From Scytonema sp. RU_4_4 (GTDB lineage: Bacteria > Cyanobacteriota > Cyanobacteriia > Cyanobacteriales > Nostocaceae): a DNA stretch of 33,676 bases. Where the stretch lies: the NCBI GenBank assembly GCA_012031965.1, contig JAAUSC010000061.1, forward strand, positions 1 to 33,676, given 5' to 3'. The notes beneath the pieces were generated by a model, which was given only the letters and a program-made list of their open reading frames with translations, made no database searches and had not been told where the DNA came from. A program made the position numbers and the translations under genes. Positions 10,070 through 18,226 of this stretch are shown piece by piece; the stretch's first letter is position 1, and each line of letters opens with the position of its first letter.

Positions 10070-11191
10070 GTGAGTTCAACTGCTCAGGCTACCGCTGCTG
10101 CGCGTCGCGTGGTATTTCCATTTACAGCAATTGTCGGTCAGGAAGAAATGAAACTGGCTCTATTGTTGAACGTGATTGACCCGAAAATTGGCGGTGTGAT
10201 GATTATGGGCGATCGCGGTACCGGAAAATCCACAACAATCCGGGCGTTAGCTGATTTGCTCCCAGAAATCCCCGTCGTTGCTAATGATCCCTTCAACAGC
10301 GATCCCAGCGATCCCGATTTGATGAGTGATGAAGTCCGCCAACAGCTAGAGCAAGGGGCGGATATTCCCATAGTTCAGAAAAAAGTCCAAATGGTAGATT
10401 TGCCACTGGGAGCAACAGAAGACCGAGTTTGCGGTACCATTGACATCGAAAAAGCATTATCAGAAGGTGTCAGAGCCTTTGAACCAGGGCTCTTGGCAAA
10501 AGCCAACCGAGGTATCCTCTACGTAGATGAAGTCAACTTGCTAGATGATCACCTCGTAGACGTGCTTCTTGACTCCGCCGCCAGTGGTTGGAACACGGTA
10601 GAACGGGAAGGAATTTCCATACGTCACCCAGCGCGTTTTGTTCTTGTAGGTTCTGGTAACCCAGAAGAAGGAGAACTACGTCCCCAACTCTTAGATAGAT
10701 TTGGAATGCACGCAGAAATCCATACAGTCAAAGAACCTCCATTGCGCGTGCAAATTGTTGAGCAACGTTCAGAGTTCGACCAAAACCCACCAGAATTTCT
10801 GGAAAAATATAAACAACAGCAAGAAGAACTCCAACAGAATATCGTCAACGCCCAAAAGTTATTGCCATCGGTGAGAATGGATTATGACTTGCGGGTGAAA
10901 ATTTCCGAAGTCTGTTCCGAACTCGATGTTGATGGCTTGCGGGGAGACATTGTGACTAACCGTGCTGCTAAAGCCTTAACAGCATTTGAAGTGCGTACCG
11001 AGGTGACAGTTGATGACATCCGTCGCGTGATGACTTTATGTCTGCGTCACAGACTACGGAAAGACCCCTTAGAGTCGATTGATTCTGGATATAAAGTAGA
11101 AAAAGCTTTTAACCGTGTCTTTGGCGTAGAATTATCGCAAGAAGCAACACAAGAAAACGGTACAGGACAAAAATTAGGAGTTAGAAATTAA
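10070..11191 (+). CDS. chlI: magnesium chelatase ATPase subunit I
   Basis: ChlI is the AAA+ motor that, with ChlD and ChlH, inserts Mg2+ into protoporphyrin IX, the first committed step of chlorophyll synthesis. The 373-aa protein has Walker [10 protein letters not shown] (47-55), Walker B ILYVDE (149-154), the ChlI insert after the Walker A segment with [13 protein letters not shown] (110-122), sensor 1 region [20 protein letters not shown], and the C-terminal helical bundle with the [14 protein letters not shown] segment. Length and sequence are normal for cyanobacteria. The start is GTG at 10070, preceded by AAGG about 8 nt upstream. No frameshift or odd codon use. It appears monocistronic with its own upstream region; the next gene is 140 bp away. 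Confidence 0.97.
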   Translation: MSSTAQATAAARRVVFPFTAIVGQEEMKLALLLNVIDPKIGGVMIMGDRGTGKSTTIRALADLLPEIPVVANDPFNSDPSDPDLMSDEVRQQLEQGADIPIVQKKVQMVDLPLGATEDRVCGTIDIEKALSEGVRAFEPGLLAKANRGILYVDEVNLLDDHLVDVLLDSAASGWNTVEREGISIRHPARFVLVGSGNPEEGELRPQLLDRFGMHAEIHTVKEPPLRVQIVEQRSEFDQNPPEFLEKYKQQQEELQQNIVNAQKLLPSVRMDYDLRVKISEVCSELDVDGLRGDIVTNRAAKALTAFEVRTEVTVDDIRRVMTLCLRHRLRKDPLESIDSGYKVEKAFNRVFGVELSQEATQENGTGQKLGVRN

Positions 11192-11220
11192 GAATGAACA
11201 AAGGAGTCAGAATACAAAAT

Positions 11221-11241
11221 CTAGAATCTAGAATCTAGAAT
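11221..11241. repeat. tandem heptamer CTAGAAT x3
   Basis: Three exact copies of CTAGAAT follow each other in the spacer after chlI. A looser inverted pair (GGAGTCAG near 11203, CTGACTCC near 11277) surrounds them and could form a weak transcript-end structure. This is the short tandem heptamer repeat type common in Nostocales. Confidence 0.8.
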
Positions 11242-11330
11242 CCAGGAGATAGAATTCAGCATTTCCTCCTAATTCCTGACTCCTGACTTTTTATTTCTCA
11301 GCACTCATTACTCCGCACTCATGACTTAGT

Positions 11331-11627
11331 ATGAGATTTTGGCGCTTTTGGTTCAACAGCTTTATTTTATCCAGCCAATACAACCCGCCTCGGTTTGTAG
11401 AAATGCTGATGGTACTGCTAGCAATTGTCATGCTGATCGTTTGGAACTTTACGCTAGAAACACCTTATATGATACTTGGCTGGAGCTTTGTCATTGGGGC
11501 ATCTATTTCTATCTTAGTACGAGAAGCCATTGCTCCATCACCAGATATACGATTTAATCAATTAGCAGCATTTTTCTTTCTTAGTATTAGTCTCTATGGT
11601 TTTGTCTACGTATTTCAAACTCTTTGA
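11331..11627 (+). CDS. small membrane protein of unknown function, 98 aa
   Basis: The peptide has three hydrophobic segments, roughly 24-40 (MLMVLLAIVMLIVWNF), 46-62 (YMILGWSFVIGASISIL) and 77-95 (AAFFFLSISLYGFVYVF), with a basic, aromatic N-terminus (MRFWRFWFN). It is therefore probably an inner or thylakoid membrane protein. I do not recognise a family. The ATG at 11331 is the only start that keeps the N-terminal region. It follows chlI by 140 bp in the same direction, but the spacer is repeat-filled, so co-transcription is uncertain. Confidence 0.6.
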   Translation: MRFWRFWFNSFILSSQYNPPRFVEMLMVLLAIVMLIVWNFTLETPYMILGWSFVIGASISILVREAIAPSPDIRFNQLAAFFFLSISLYGFVYVFQTL

Positions 11628-11694
11628 GAAGACATCTGAAAAGCTGCGGTAAATTTTTGGGTGAATTTGACACTCCCCAGACTGCGTAAGTATA

Positions 11695-11868
11695 CTAGTA
11701 CGTCGCAGCCCAAATAAAGCTACCATCAACAAATAGGTCAAAAGCTTGCAGCATCTTGGTTCTTTCTTTTGACCGCAATGCTCTTGCTGCCTACGGCACG
11801 CTGCGCTAACAAGGACATGCTTTTGACTTTTGACTTTTGAATGCGTGACTTTTGCCTTGTTGTACTAG
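11695..11868. mobile_element. MITE-like repeat, copy 1 (CTAGTAC ends)
   Basis: It starts CTAGTACGTCG and ends TTGCCTTGTTGTACTAG, with CTAGTAC inverted at the two ends. A second copy lies at 22955-23067. The two share an internal AAATAAAGCTA segment, the AAAAGCTTGCAGCAT segment and the TTTGCCTTGTTGTACTAG end. Copy 1 is 61 bp longer because of an insert including a GC-rich GCCTACGGCACGCTGCGCTA stretch. The right end overlaps the stop codon of the adjacent Uma2 gene. Confidence 0.75.
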
Positions 11869-12416
11869 CTTAATAACCGTTGCACTAAAACCTTAATTTC
11901 TGAAAAAGCAAGAGGACTAATTTCCCCCTCACTTAGCGTTACTTCATCACTATAGTTTTCATCAATTGGATGACGTAAAACTTTAACGAGGCGATTCTTC
12001 AAATCTACAACCCAATATTCTTTAATTCCAGCATAAGCATAAGTCTTCCTCTTTGCGTCTAAATCTTTGCTTAAGCTAGTGTTTGAATATTCAATGACCC
12101 AAAAAATATTTTCTGGGTATGGGTGACGAGTGCGATACAGTGCCCTTAATGGTTGAACAATTGCCAAATCCGGTTCTGGTTCCGAACTTATTTCGGGTAT
12201 TGTAATCGGTTTTGCATCGCGCACCAGTGCTTTTTCACCAAGTAGCGATCGCAGATAGTCCGCAGCGTCTGTACTAAGCTGCGCGTGTTCGGGACCTTCA
12301 GGTGACATTTCAACGATTTCTCCGTTCAACAGTTCGACCTGACGACCAGAAAGAAGACCGACTTCAATCATCCGATGATAGTCGTCAAGCGTCCATTTGG
12401 CTGTGGTGCGAGTCAT
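11865..12416 (-). CDS. Uma2 family (DUF820) putative endonuclease-fold protein, 183 aa
   Basis: Typical Uma2 sequence: an N-terminal YHRMIEVGLLSGRQVELLNG segment, then GPEHA, then EPEPDLAIVQP with the metal-binding Asp, then IFWVIEYSNTSLSKDLDAKR with the acidic residue and the Lys, then YAYAGIKEYWVVDL. All PD-(D/E)xK positions appear present. It shares the fold but little sequence with the other Uma2 gene at 9186-9860. The TAG stop lies within the terminal CTAG of the MITE-like repeat, so the last residues may have been reset by that insertion. Function unknown. Confidence 0.88.
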   Translation of the reverse strand: MTRTTAKWTLDDYHRMIEVGLLSGRQVELLNGEIVEMSPEGPEHAQLSTDAADYLRSLLGEKALVRDAKPITIPEISSEPEPDLAIVQPLRALYRTRHPYPENIFWVIEYSNTSLSKDLDAKRKTYAYAGIKEYWVVDLKNRLVKVLRHPIDENYSDEVTLSEGEISPLAFSEIKVLVQRLLS

Positions 12417-12706
12417 CTTTAATGCCAGCCCTGCTTGGGAACTTTATTTATATTCTATATACAGCAATCCTAAATCATTTGTAAAATTCTCTCTTCTCTG
12501 TTTTCTTCGCGCTCTTGGTGGCGTCTATGCCCTGCGGACACGCTGCGCTAAGGCAGTTGATAATTTCTACAACTCAAATAGGACTGCTATAGACTAAGGA
12601 CTATCTTTAGAATTTTAAACCCGATAAAACTTGTCGGGTATGTTTGACTGGTGTTTTGGCTCGTGGTAACATCAATCCTCAGTTGACGGACATCCAGGGA
12701 AGACTC
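12417..12706. other. intergenic region upstream of thrC
   Basis: It contains a GC-rich cyanobacterial repeat (CCTGCGG, ACACGCTGCGCTAAGGCA near 12530-12556) and a short hairpin with CCCGA/TCGGG arms near 12620-12638, about 70 nt before the thrC start. No recognised riboswitch. Confidence 0.4.
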
Positions 12707-14011
12707 ATGACACAGGCGACAACCACCAACACCCAAGCCACCACTACCACTTTTAAAGCCTTAAAGTGTAAGGAGTGTGGCGCAGAGTATGAACTCAAAG
12801 CTCTTCATGTATGCGAGTTCTGCTTTGGTCCATTGGAAGTAACCTACGACTACAGCGCCCTACGCTCCACGGTCACTCGTGAAACAATTCAAGCCGGACC
12901 AAACTCCATCTGGCGCTATCGTAAGTTTTTGCCTGTCGCGAGTGACAACCCCATTGATGTGGGAACTGGTATGACTCCGTTGGTTCGTTCCCATCGCTTG
13001 GCACGTCGCCTTGGTTTAAATAAGCTCTATATTAAAAATGATGCCGTCAATATGCCTACCCTCAGCTTCAAAGATAGGGTGGTATCAGTTGCACTCACCC
13101 GCGCACGGGAGTTAGGTTTCACAACAGTTTCTTGCGCTAGCACTGGTAACCTAGCCAATTCAACTGCTGCTATTGCTGCACACGCTGGCTTAGACTGCTG
13201 CGTATTCATTCCTGCTGATTTAGAAGCTGGAAAAATATTGGGTAGCCTTGTTTATAGTCCAACCCTCATGGCTGTCAAGGGCAATTACGACCAAGTTAAC
13301 CGCCTCTGTTCTGAAGTTGCAAATACACATGGTTGGGGTTTTGTCAATATCAACTTGCGTCCTTACTACTCCGAAGGTTCTAAGACACTGGGTTTTGAAG
13401 TGGTAGAACAACTGGGCTGGGAGTTACCCGACCATATAGTCGCACCCTTAGCATCTGGTTCGCTATACACGAAAATCTACAAAGGCTTTGAAGAATTTGT
13501 AGAAGTTGGTTTAGTAGAAGGCAAGAGTGTTAGGTTCAGCGGCGCACAAGCAGAAGGATGTTCACCGATCGCCCAAGCTTATAAGGAAGAACGCGACTTT
13601 ATTAAGCCAGTCAAACCCAATACCATTGCCAAGTCTCTTGCAATTGGTAATCCAGCAGATGGCGTCTATGCTGTAGAACTAGCCAAGAAAACAGGTGGTC
13701 ATATTGAATCAGTGAGCGATACCGAAATAATCGAAGGTATTAAGCTCTTGGCAGAAACAGAAGGTATTTTTACAGAAACCGCTGGTGGGACAACTGTTGC
13801 TGTGCTGAAGAAGTTAGCAGAAGCTGGTAAGATTAACCCAGATGAAACCACCGTGGTATACATTACCGGAAACGGCTTGAAAACCCAAGAAGCGGTACAA
13901 GGTTACATTGGCGAACCTCTGACAATCGAGGCGAAACTCGATAGCTTTGAACGAGCGCTAGAGCGTTCCCAGACACTGGATCGCCTAGAATGGCAGCAAG
14001 TCTTGGTTTAG
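12707..14011 (+). CDS. thrC: threonine synthase
   Basis: This PLP-dependent enzyme converts O-phosphohomoserine to threonine. From ATG 12707 the protein is 434 aa; AGGGA lies about 8 nt upstream, and the longer TTG reading from 12644 adds non-conserved residues. An N-terminal zinc-ribbon-like segment has Cys21, Cys24, Cys36 and Cys39. The PLP lysine is Lys122 in PTLSFKDRVV, followed by the phosphate/cofactor loop CASTGNLANS and later ETAGGTTVAV. This is the plant/cyanobacterial type with a CxxC N-terminus. It is followed 100 bp downstream by a MoaD/ThiS-like sulfur carrier in the same direction, which suggests a shared transcript. Confidence 0.95.
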   Translation: MTQATTTNTQATTTTFKALKCKECGAEYELKALHVCEFCFGPLEVTYDYSALRSTVTRETIQAGPNSIWRYRKFLPVASDNPIDVGTGMTPLVRSHRLARRLGLNKLYIKNDAVNMPTLSFKDRVVSVALTRARELGFTTVSCASTGNLANSTAAIAAHAGLDCCVFIPADLEAGKILGSLVYSPTLMAVKGNYDQVNRLCSEVANTHGWGFVNINLRPYYSEGSKTLGFEVVEQLGWELPDHIVAPLASGSLYTKIYKGFEEFVEVGLVEGKSVRFSGAQAEGCSPIAQAYKEERDFIKPVKPNTIAKSLAIGNPADGVYAVELAKKTGGHIESVSDTEIIEGIKLLAETEGIFTETAGGTTVAVLKKLAEAGKINPDETTVVYITGNGLKTQEAVQGYIGEPLTIEAKLDSFERALERSQTLDRLEWQQVLV

Positions 14012-14110
14012 TCATTGAATAATGAGTCATTGGTCATGAGTAAGAACAAAGGACGAATGACTCATGACAAAAGACAACTCTTAATTCCCAATCCACGACT
14101 CTCCGAATTT

Positions 14111-14386
14111 ATGACTGTAAAAGTTTTAGTTCCTACTGCTCTGCAAAAATTCACCAATAACCAAGCCACCCTAGAATGTAAAGGTGACACGATCGCAAAA
14201 CTCTTTGACTCTTTAGAAGAAAACTGTCCTGGTATTAAGTCGCGCTTATGCGATGAAGATGGAAAACCACGGCGGTTTTTGAATCTGTATGTCAATAGTG
14301 AAGACATCCGCTTTTTGGATGGAACGGATACACCATTGAATGATGGTGATGAAGTGAGCATTGTACCCGCTGTCGCTGGAGGCTGA
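14111..14386 (+). CDS. MoaD/ThiS-family sulfur carrier protein, 91 aa
   Basis: A small ubiquitin-like beta-grasp protein beginning [18 protein letters not shown] and ending [14 protein letters not shown]. The C-terminal Gly-Gly is the site that is adenylated and thiocarboxylated in MoaD, ThiS and CysO carriers. The ATG at 14111 is chosen because the longer frame from 14015 adds sequence without family likeness. The gene follows thrC. A CysO-like role in supplying sulfur to amino-acid synthesis would suit the context, but the acceptor enzyme is not visible here. Confidence 0.85.
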   Translation: MTVKVLVPTALQKFTNNQATLECKGDTIAKLFDSLEENCPGIKSRLCDEDGKPRRFLNLYVNSEDIRFLDGTDTPLNDGDEVSIVPAVAGG

Positions 14387-14479
14387 ATTGACACGGAGGA
14401 GTAGAGGAGCAGGGGAAGCAGGAGGAGAAATAACTCCCTCATCCCCCTTATAAGAAAGGCTGGCTGAAAACCCTTGAGG

Positions 14480-14595
14480 AGCAGGCACGTAGTGCCGTAC
14501 TCCGTACTTCAGGCAAGGGGACGCCAGATACCTACGGAGGGAGACCCTCCTGCAGTACTGGCTCATGAAAGCCGCCGATGTAGCCTTTAGGCTAC
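14480..14595. repeat. GC-rich palindromic repeat region
   Basis: Contains GGAGGG-AGA-CCCTCC (14536-14550), an outer GTAC/GTAC pairing, the segment ACGCCAGATACCTACGG, and a second hairpin GTAGCC-TTTA-GGCTAC (14580-14595). The style is that of dispersed cyanobacterial palindromic repeats. The last hairpin covers the stop codon of the following minus-strand gene and may terminate it. Confidence 0.55.
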
Positions 14596-14778
14596 CGTGA
14601 TGCAATGTTTTCTAATTAGCTCTTCCAAGTATTCGCTAGCGCTAACCTTTTCCTTTACTGCCAATTCTTGTATTGAATGCCACGCGGTATCTGTTAACCA
14701 AACACCTCGTTTTTTCTTTGGCTCATCATGTAAAACTGGCACATCTCTAACTCTTTTTTTGCCTTTTCCTGTTGACAT
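14587..14778 (-). CDS. small ribbon-helix-helix-like protein, 63 aa
   Basis: A short basic N-terminus (STGKGKKRVRDVP, KKKRG) is followed by a strand and two helices: VWLTDTAWHSIQELAVKEK then SASEYLEELIRKHC. This layout fits a ribbon-helix-helix DNA-binding protein of CopG/Arc type, seen often as small orphan genes in cyanobacteria. No toxin partner is next to it. A 7-3-7 inverted repeat lies 16 bp upstream of the start and could be its own operator. Confidence 0.55.
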   Translation of the reverse strand: MSTGKGKKRVRDVPVLHDEPKKKRGVWLTDTAWHSIQELAVKEKVSASEYLEELIRKHCITVA

Positions 14779-14793
14779 AATAAGAACAGTAAC

Positions 14794-14810
14794 CTATACT
14801 AAGAGTATAG
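14794..14810. promoter_or_regulatory. inverted repeat CTATACTaagAGTATAG, possible operator
   Basis: Perfect 7-bp arms around a 3-bp centre, located between the divergent ribbon-helix-helix gene and the structured RNA. The arms also resemble -10 boxes in both directions, so binding here could control both transcripts. Confidence 0.4.
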
Positions 14811-14829
14811 AGTACAGGCTGAAAAACCG

Positions 14830-15195
14830 CTAGCACACGACAATGAAAACTCTGGGGTGACCCCAAGTGACTGGCTAGGAAGTAGTAATGCAGTTCCTAA
14901 AAGGAACCGCTGCGCTCCGGAGGGTAGGGAAAGTCCTCCTAAAAAACCCAGTCGCTATCTAACCGATTGCGCGTGAACCTAGAAGAAAAAACAACTTAAA
15001 ATCACAACGTACGGCGGGGCACGCCGAAACGTGGGGAAAGGTAGGAAACGGCGATGTTTTGGCACTACCATAAAGTACTCGAAAGCTTGGGGACAGATGC
15101 CCTCTAGGTCTTTCGTAAGCTAGGCTCGACACTTGGTCACCAAGGACGGGTGTTTGGTTTAGATACTGCCAGAAACTAACCGGCGGTTAGGATTT
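14830..15195 (+). ncRNA. structured RNA, probable HEARO/IscB-type omega-RNA without nuclease gene
   Basis: The interval has no sensible coding frame but many perfect or near-perfect helices. Visible ones are TGGGG-TGA-CCCCA (about 14852-14865), GTTCC-TAAAA-GGAAC (14893-14907), GGAGG/CCTCC (14920-14939), CGGCG-GGGCA-CGCCG (15012-15026), GGTAG/CTACC closing 15040-15069, GAAAG/CTTTC (15081-15115), CTTGG-TCA-CCAAG (15132-15144) and CTAACC-GGC-GGTTAG (15176-15190). Its opening ACGACAATGAAAACTC, its size and the IS200/IS605-like hairpin downstream recall the HEARO RNA that guides IscB nucleases. In that case any guide segment would lie at its 5' side. No RuvC or HNH coding sequence is present. Strand is set by the RNA motifs; ends are approximate. 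Group II intron and RNase P RNA were considered and not supported. Confidence 0.6.
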
Positions 15196-15233
15196 GGATA
15201 CGGAGGTTTACGGTTGCTGGATGAACCAAGAAT

Positions 15234-15254
15234 CCCCTCGCCTTCAGGCAGGGG
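15234..15254 (+). mobile_element. IS200/IS605-type end hairpin
   Basis: CCCCTCGCCT and AGGCAGGGG form an imperfect hairpin with a bulged C and a TC loop, preceded by AAGAAT and followed by GTGTCAA. This is the form of the subterminal hairpin recognised by TnpA (Y1) transposases in cyanobacterial IS200/IS605 elements. It lies about 45 bp after the last helix of the structured RNA, consistent with one small non-autonomous element of roughly 430 bp. Confidence 0.6.
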
Positions 15255-15400
15255 AGTGTCAACCCCTCCTGCTCCCTAAGAGCAAGGTTTTGGTTGCAGG
15301 AAAAAGCGATCGCCATCGGGAGGTGTGGCTGTGTCAAAATGAAAGTGACTTAACCACGCTTGCGAGTTCTCAAACGCAAGACAAAGGATAGACCTGAGCA

Positions 15401-16087
15401 ATGGCAGAAGAAACAAATCACAATGAAGCTGGGGAAGTTGCTCCCAGCACTGTAGATAAGCAGGCTCCCAGTGTCGCTGAAGAACACGCTCCTAGTACAG
15501 ACTCACCGGAAGCGACAGATATTCCTTCTGCAAATGCGCCAGATCCCAAAACGGCGAACGCAGAAGCGAACCCTAATGCAGCCAAACCACCCAAACGCGA
15601 GAAGCCAGCAGGAGCAGCCAAAGCAGCCGCAGCGGGAGAAAAGCCAGCAGCCAAAGCAGCTGAAGCAGGAGAGAAGCCAGCCGCTAAGGCTGGAGCAAAA
15701 AAAGAGAAAGCCCCAGCTCTTGAAGATAAGCCATTTGCAGAGTTTATCCAGCAAGATTACTTACCAGCTGTGCAAAAGGCGATCGCCAAAGAAGGAGTGC
15801 AAGATTTAGCGCTGAATTTTGCCAAGCAAAAAATTCCCATCGTTGGTTTTGACAAGTCTGACGAATGCTGGCAAATCATCGGTAGTTTACAGGACGGTTT
15901 GCGTCAATTCAACCTGTACTTTACCGAAGAAGATATTCAAGCGAAAAAGGCTTTTTCCTGTCATGAAGGCAAAAAGCCTAGCACCCTTGAATCATTCTTA
16001 ATCGATGAACGCAAAGTCACTCTTGACTTACTAGTTTATGGACTCGTGCAGCGCTTGAATGGTCAAAAGTGGCTGGGGAGAAATTAG
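15401..16087 (+). CDS. DUF2996 family protein, 228 aa
   Basis: Residues 1-107 are a low-complexity, probably disordered Ala/Pro/Lys/Glu tail with repeats such as GEKPAAKAAEAGEKPAAKAG. The globular part (about 108-228) begins KPFAEFIQQDYLPAVQKAI and includes DECWQIIGSLQDGLRQFNLY, TLESFLIDERKVTLDLL and VQRLNGQKWLGRN, the DUF2996 domain of cyanobacteria and plastids. A plant relative has been linked to photosystem II assembly (LPA3), but I assign that only tentatively. No signal peptide. The ATG at 15401 is preceded by a weak GGATAG site. The stop overlaps that of the convergent gene by two bases. Confidence 0.75.
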   Translation: MAEETNHNEAGEVAPSTVDKQAPSVAEEHAPSTDSPEATDIPSANAPDPKTANAEANPNAAKPPKREKPAGAAKAAAAGEKPAAKAAEAGEKPAAKAGAKKEKAPALEDKPFAEFIQQDYLPAVQKAIAKEGVQDLALNFAKQKIPIVGFDKSDECWQIIGSLQDGLRQFNLYFTEEDIQAKKAFSCHEGKKPSTLESFLIDERKVTLDLLVYGLVQRLNGQKWLGRN

Positions 16088-16587
16088 TTTAATTCGTGAA
16101 AATCGTAGGTGACGGCTCCGGTGACGGGATCGTTACCTATCCTCACATAACCTGTTTTGAGCATCTCCTTAAAAACAGCCTCGACCTCCGCAAAGCTAGC
16201 ACCCGTGTCCATAACTGCTTGAGTGACAGTCAGTTTACCTTCCCTCTTTTCCGCAGCTCTGAGCAATTGCATCATCAGTTTTTCCTGAGGAGAGCGGTAG
16301 ACTTGGGCTGCAACAGCAGGTTGATTCAAAGGAACACCCAAAGGCGATAAACCTGCTCTTGCTCTGAGTTTCATTTGGTGTTCATCGACCATGTTGGGGA
16401 TAATGAACAAGTCTACAAACTGCCCTATCCCAAGCACACCACCAGTTAACAGCCACACTATACCCGTCCCTATCTTACCGTTGTATAAACGGTGCAGTCC
16501 CCCCAAGCCAACAAACCAGGCTGCACTCAAGATGTAGGAGACAAGAAGACGTTCTTGATTGTCTTTGTTATTGTTTTCTGCTTTCAT
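16084..16587 (-). CDS. TM2 domain membrane protein
   Basis: The N-terminal half is a TM2 domain: two hydrophobic segments with the typical WFVGLGGLHRLYNGK and GTGIVWLLTGGVLGIGQFVDL patterns. The C-terminal part (about 100-167) has helices like a small winged-helix or dimerisation domain (KLTVTQAVMDTGASFAEVEAVF). I start it at ATG 16587 (167 aa), which has AAGGAAACGAG directly before it; a GTG at 16620 would add 11 residues. TM2 proteins are widespread and their function in bacteria is not defined. The stop codon TAA shares bases with the TAG of the DUF2996 gene. Confidence 0.8.
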   Translation of the reverse strand: MKAENNNKDNQERLLVSYILSAAWFVGLGGLHRLYNGKIGTGIVWLLTGGVLGIGQFVDLFIIPNMVDEHQMKLRARAGLSPLGVPLNQPAVAAQVYRSPQEKLMMQLLRAAEKREGKLTVTQAVMDTGASFAEVEAVFKEMLKTGYVRIGNDPVTGAVTYDFHELN

Positions 16588-16620
16588 CTCGTTTCCTTCC
16601 CCTCTTAATTTCCCAATCAC

Positions 16621-17127
16621 TGTTTTTCTCTTCTGTTTTTTTCGTGTCAGGATAGACAGCTAGATTTGTCTAAAATTTTCATAACCACCACGAATGAGCA
16701 AAGCAGGCGCACCACAAGCGGTGAACGTCATTGGATCGTCTCAATCATTCAAGCACTAAAATTATAGTAATTCTACTGAATAAAAAAGTTACTTTTTTTA
16801 CAAAAAAATCATGCCGTCATATATTTGCCATATATTTACAGTATGATTGATTTGTGCTTACCCTACCTCACCCAGTGGATTTACCCAACTGGATGATTTG
16901 AGTTCGCATGGGCTTTAACTACAGGCTACACATCCTCAATTGAGGATTTCCAAAAAAATTGAAGTGTTGTTGCAACTCTTAACGTTTCTTGTGTCTGTTG
17001 TTGCCCTACACCTTGGTAGACTGAACAATACGAATAAAATACTGTCGTCATATTGTGCCTTAATAAAAGTATTACTGTTGACTTTTGCAGGCACTCAAGA
17101 TAATAAGACACTCGTGGCAATCAAGAC
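16621..17127. promoter_or_regulatory. long intergenic region upstream of acsF, with a 16-bp palindrome
   Basis: About 500 bp without a gene. It contains a perfect 16-bp palindrome ATCCTCAATTGAGGAT at 16932-16947, about 180 bp before the acsF start, and AT-rich stretches able to hold promoters (for example TATATTTACAGTATGAT near 16831). The palindrome is a candidate operator; no regulator is recognised. Confidence 0.4.
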
Positions 17128-18204
17128 ATGGTAGATTCCCTAAAAAAACCAGGCTTTGAAGAAATGCGGTCCGGGATTAAAGTCCCAGCGAAAGAAACCC
17201 TACTGACACCCCGATTCTACACGACCGACTTTGATGAGATGGTACGGATGGACATCTCGCCAAACGAAGACGAATTGAAAGCCATTCTGGAAGAATTTCG
17301 TGCAGATTACAACCGCCATCACTTTGTTCGGGATGCCGAATTTGAACAATCCTGGGATCATATTGACGGGGATACTCGCCGATTATTCGTTGAATTTCTA
17401 GAGCGTTCCTGTACGGCGGAGTTTTCTGGCTTCTTACTGTACAAAGAACTCGGTCGCCGCTTAAAGGACAAGAGTCCAGTCTTGGCAGAATGTTTCACCC
17501 TCATGTCTCGGGATGAAGCGCGTCATGCTGGCTTCTTGAACAAAGCGCTGTCGGATTTCAATTTGGCGCTGGATTTAGGGTTTTTGACCAAGAGCCGTAA
17601 TTACACCTTCTTTAAGCCAAAATTCATCTTCTACGCAACTTATCTGTCTGAAAAAATTGGTTATTGGCGGTATATCACAATTTATCGCCACCTAGAAGCA
17701 CATCCAGAAGACCGGGTTTATCCAATTTTCCGTTGGTTTGAGAACTGGTGTCAGGACGAAAACCGTCACGGGGATTTCTTTGATGCCATCATGAGATCCC
17801 AGCCACAAATGTTAAATGATTGGAAAGCGCGTTTGTGGAGTCGGTTCTTCCTGCTGTCGGTATTCGCGACAATGTACCTCAACGATGTCCAGCGCAAAGA
17901 CTTCTATGCATCAATTGGTCTAGATGCACGAGAATATGACATCTACGTGATTGAAAAGACCAATGAAACCGCAGGACGTGTGTTCCCAGTCATACTGGAT
18001 ATTGAGCATCCGGAGTTTTATCAGCGGTTAGAAGTTTGTGTGAAGAATAATGAGAAGCTAACGGCGATCGCTAACTCAAAAACTCCCAAATTCCTGCAAT
18101 TCTTCCAAAAGCTACCTTATTACATCTCCAACGCTTGGCAAATCTCGCGGTTGTACTTCATCAAACCAATTGACGCGACTGCTATTCAAGCCACTGTTCA
18201 CTAA
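17128..18204 (+). CDS. acsF: Mg-protoporphyrin IX monomethyl ester oxidative cyclase
   Basis: AcsF is the di-iron, oxygen-dependent enzyme that closes the isocyclic ring E to form divinyl protochlorophyllide. The 358-aa protein has the expected iron ligands: Glu98 in TAEFSG, Glu130 and His133 in SRDEARH, then Glu211 and His214 in CQDENRH. The sequence is well conserved over its full length with no breaks. It starts at ATG 17128. A strong terminator follows directly, and the long upstream region suggests its own regulation. Cyanobacteria often carry two versions (aerobic and low-oxygen); I cannot tell from this copy which it is, though its full conservation and isolation fit the main aerobic form. 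Confidence 0.96.
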   Translation: MVDSLKKPGFEEMRSGIKVPAKETLLTPRFYTTDFDEMVRMDISPNEDELKAILEEFRADYNRHHFVRDAEFEQSWDHIDGDTRRLFVEFLERSCTAEFSGFLLYKELGRRLKDKSPVLAECFTLMSRDEARHAGFLNKALSDFNLALDLGFLTKSRNYTFFKPKFIFYATYLSEKIGYWRYITIYRHLEAHPEDRVYPIFRWFENWCQDENRHGDFFDAIMRSQPQMLNDWKARLWSRFFLLSVFATMYLNDVQRKDFYASIGLDAREYDIYVIEKTNETAGRVFPVILDIEHPEFYQRLEVCVKNNEKLTAIANSKTPKFLQFFQKLPYYISNAWQISRLYFIKPIDATAIQATVH

Positions 18205-18226
18205 GTTATAAGGTTTGCTAAACTTA

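Noticed and set aside
12644-12706. Longer threonine synthase from TTG 12644
   Set aside because: The added 21 residues are not conserved and ATG 12707 has a proper ribosome site.
14015-14110. Longer MoaD-like protein from 14015
   Set aside because: The extra 32 residues look like translated spacer repeats; the beta-grasp fold starts at MTVKVLV.
14830-15195. Structured RNA as group II intron, RNase P RNA or tmRNA
   Set aside because: No domain V-like hairpin or intron-encoded protein, no RNase P core (the GGAAAGTCC match lacks its partners), and no tag reading frame or tRNA-like ends.
15194-15391. 65-aa frame after the structured RNA
   Set aside because: It runs through the IS-end hairpin and a HIP1 site with no family likeness; it could at most be a relic.
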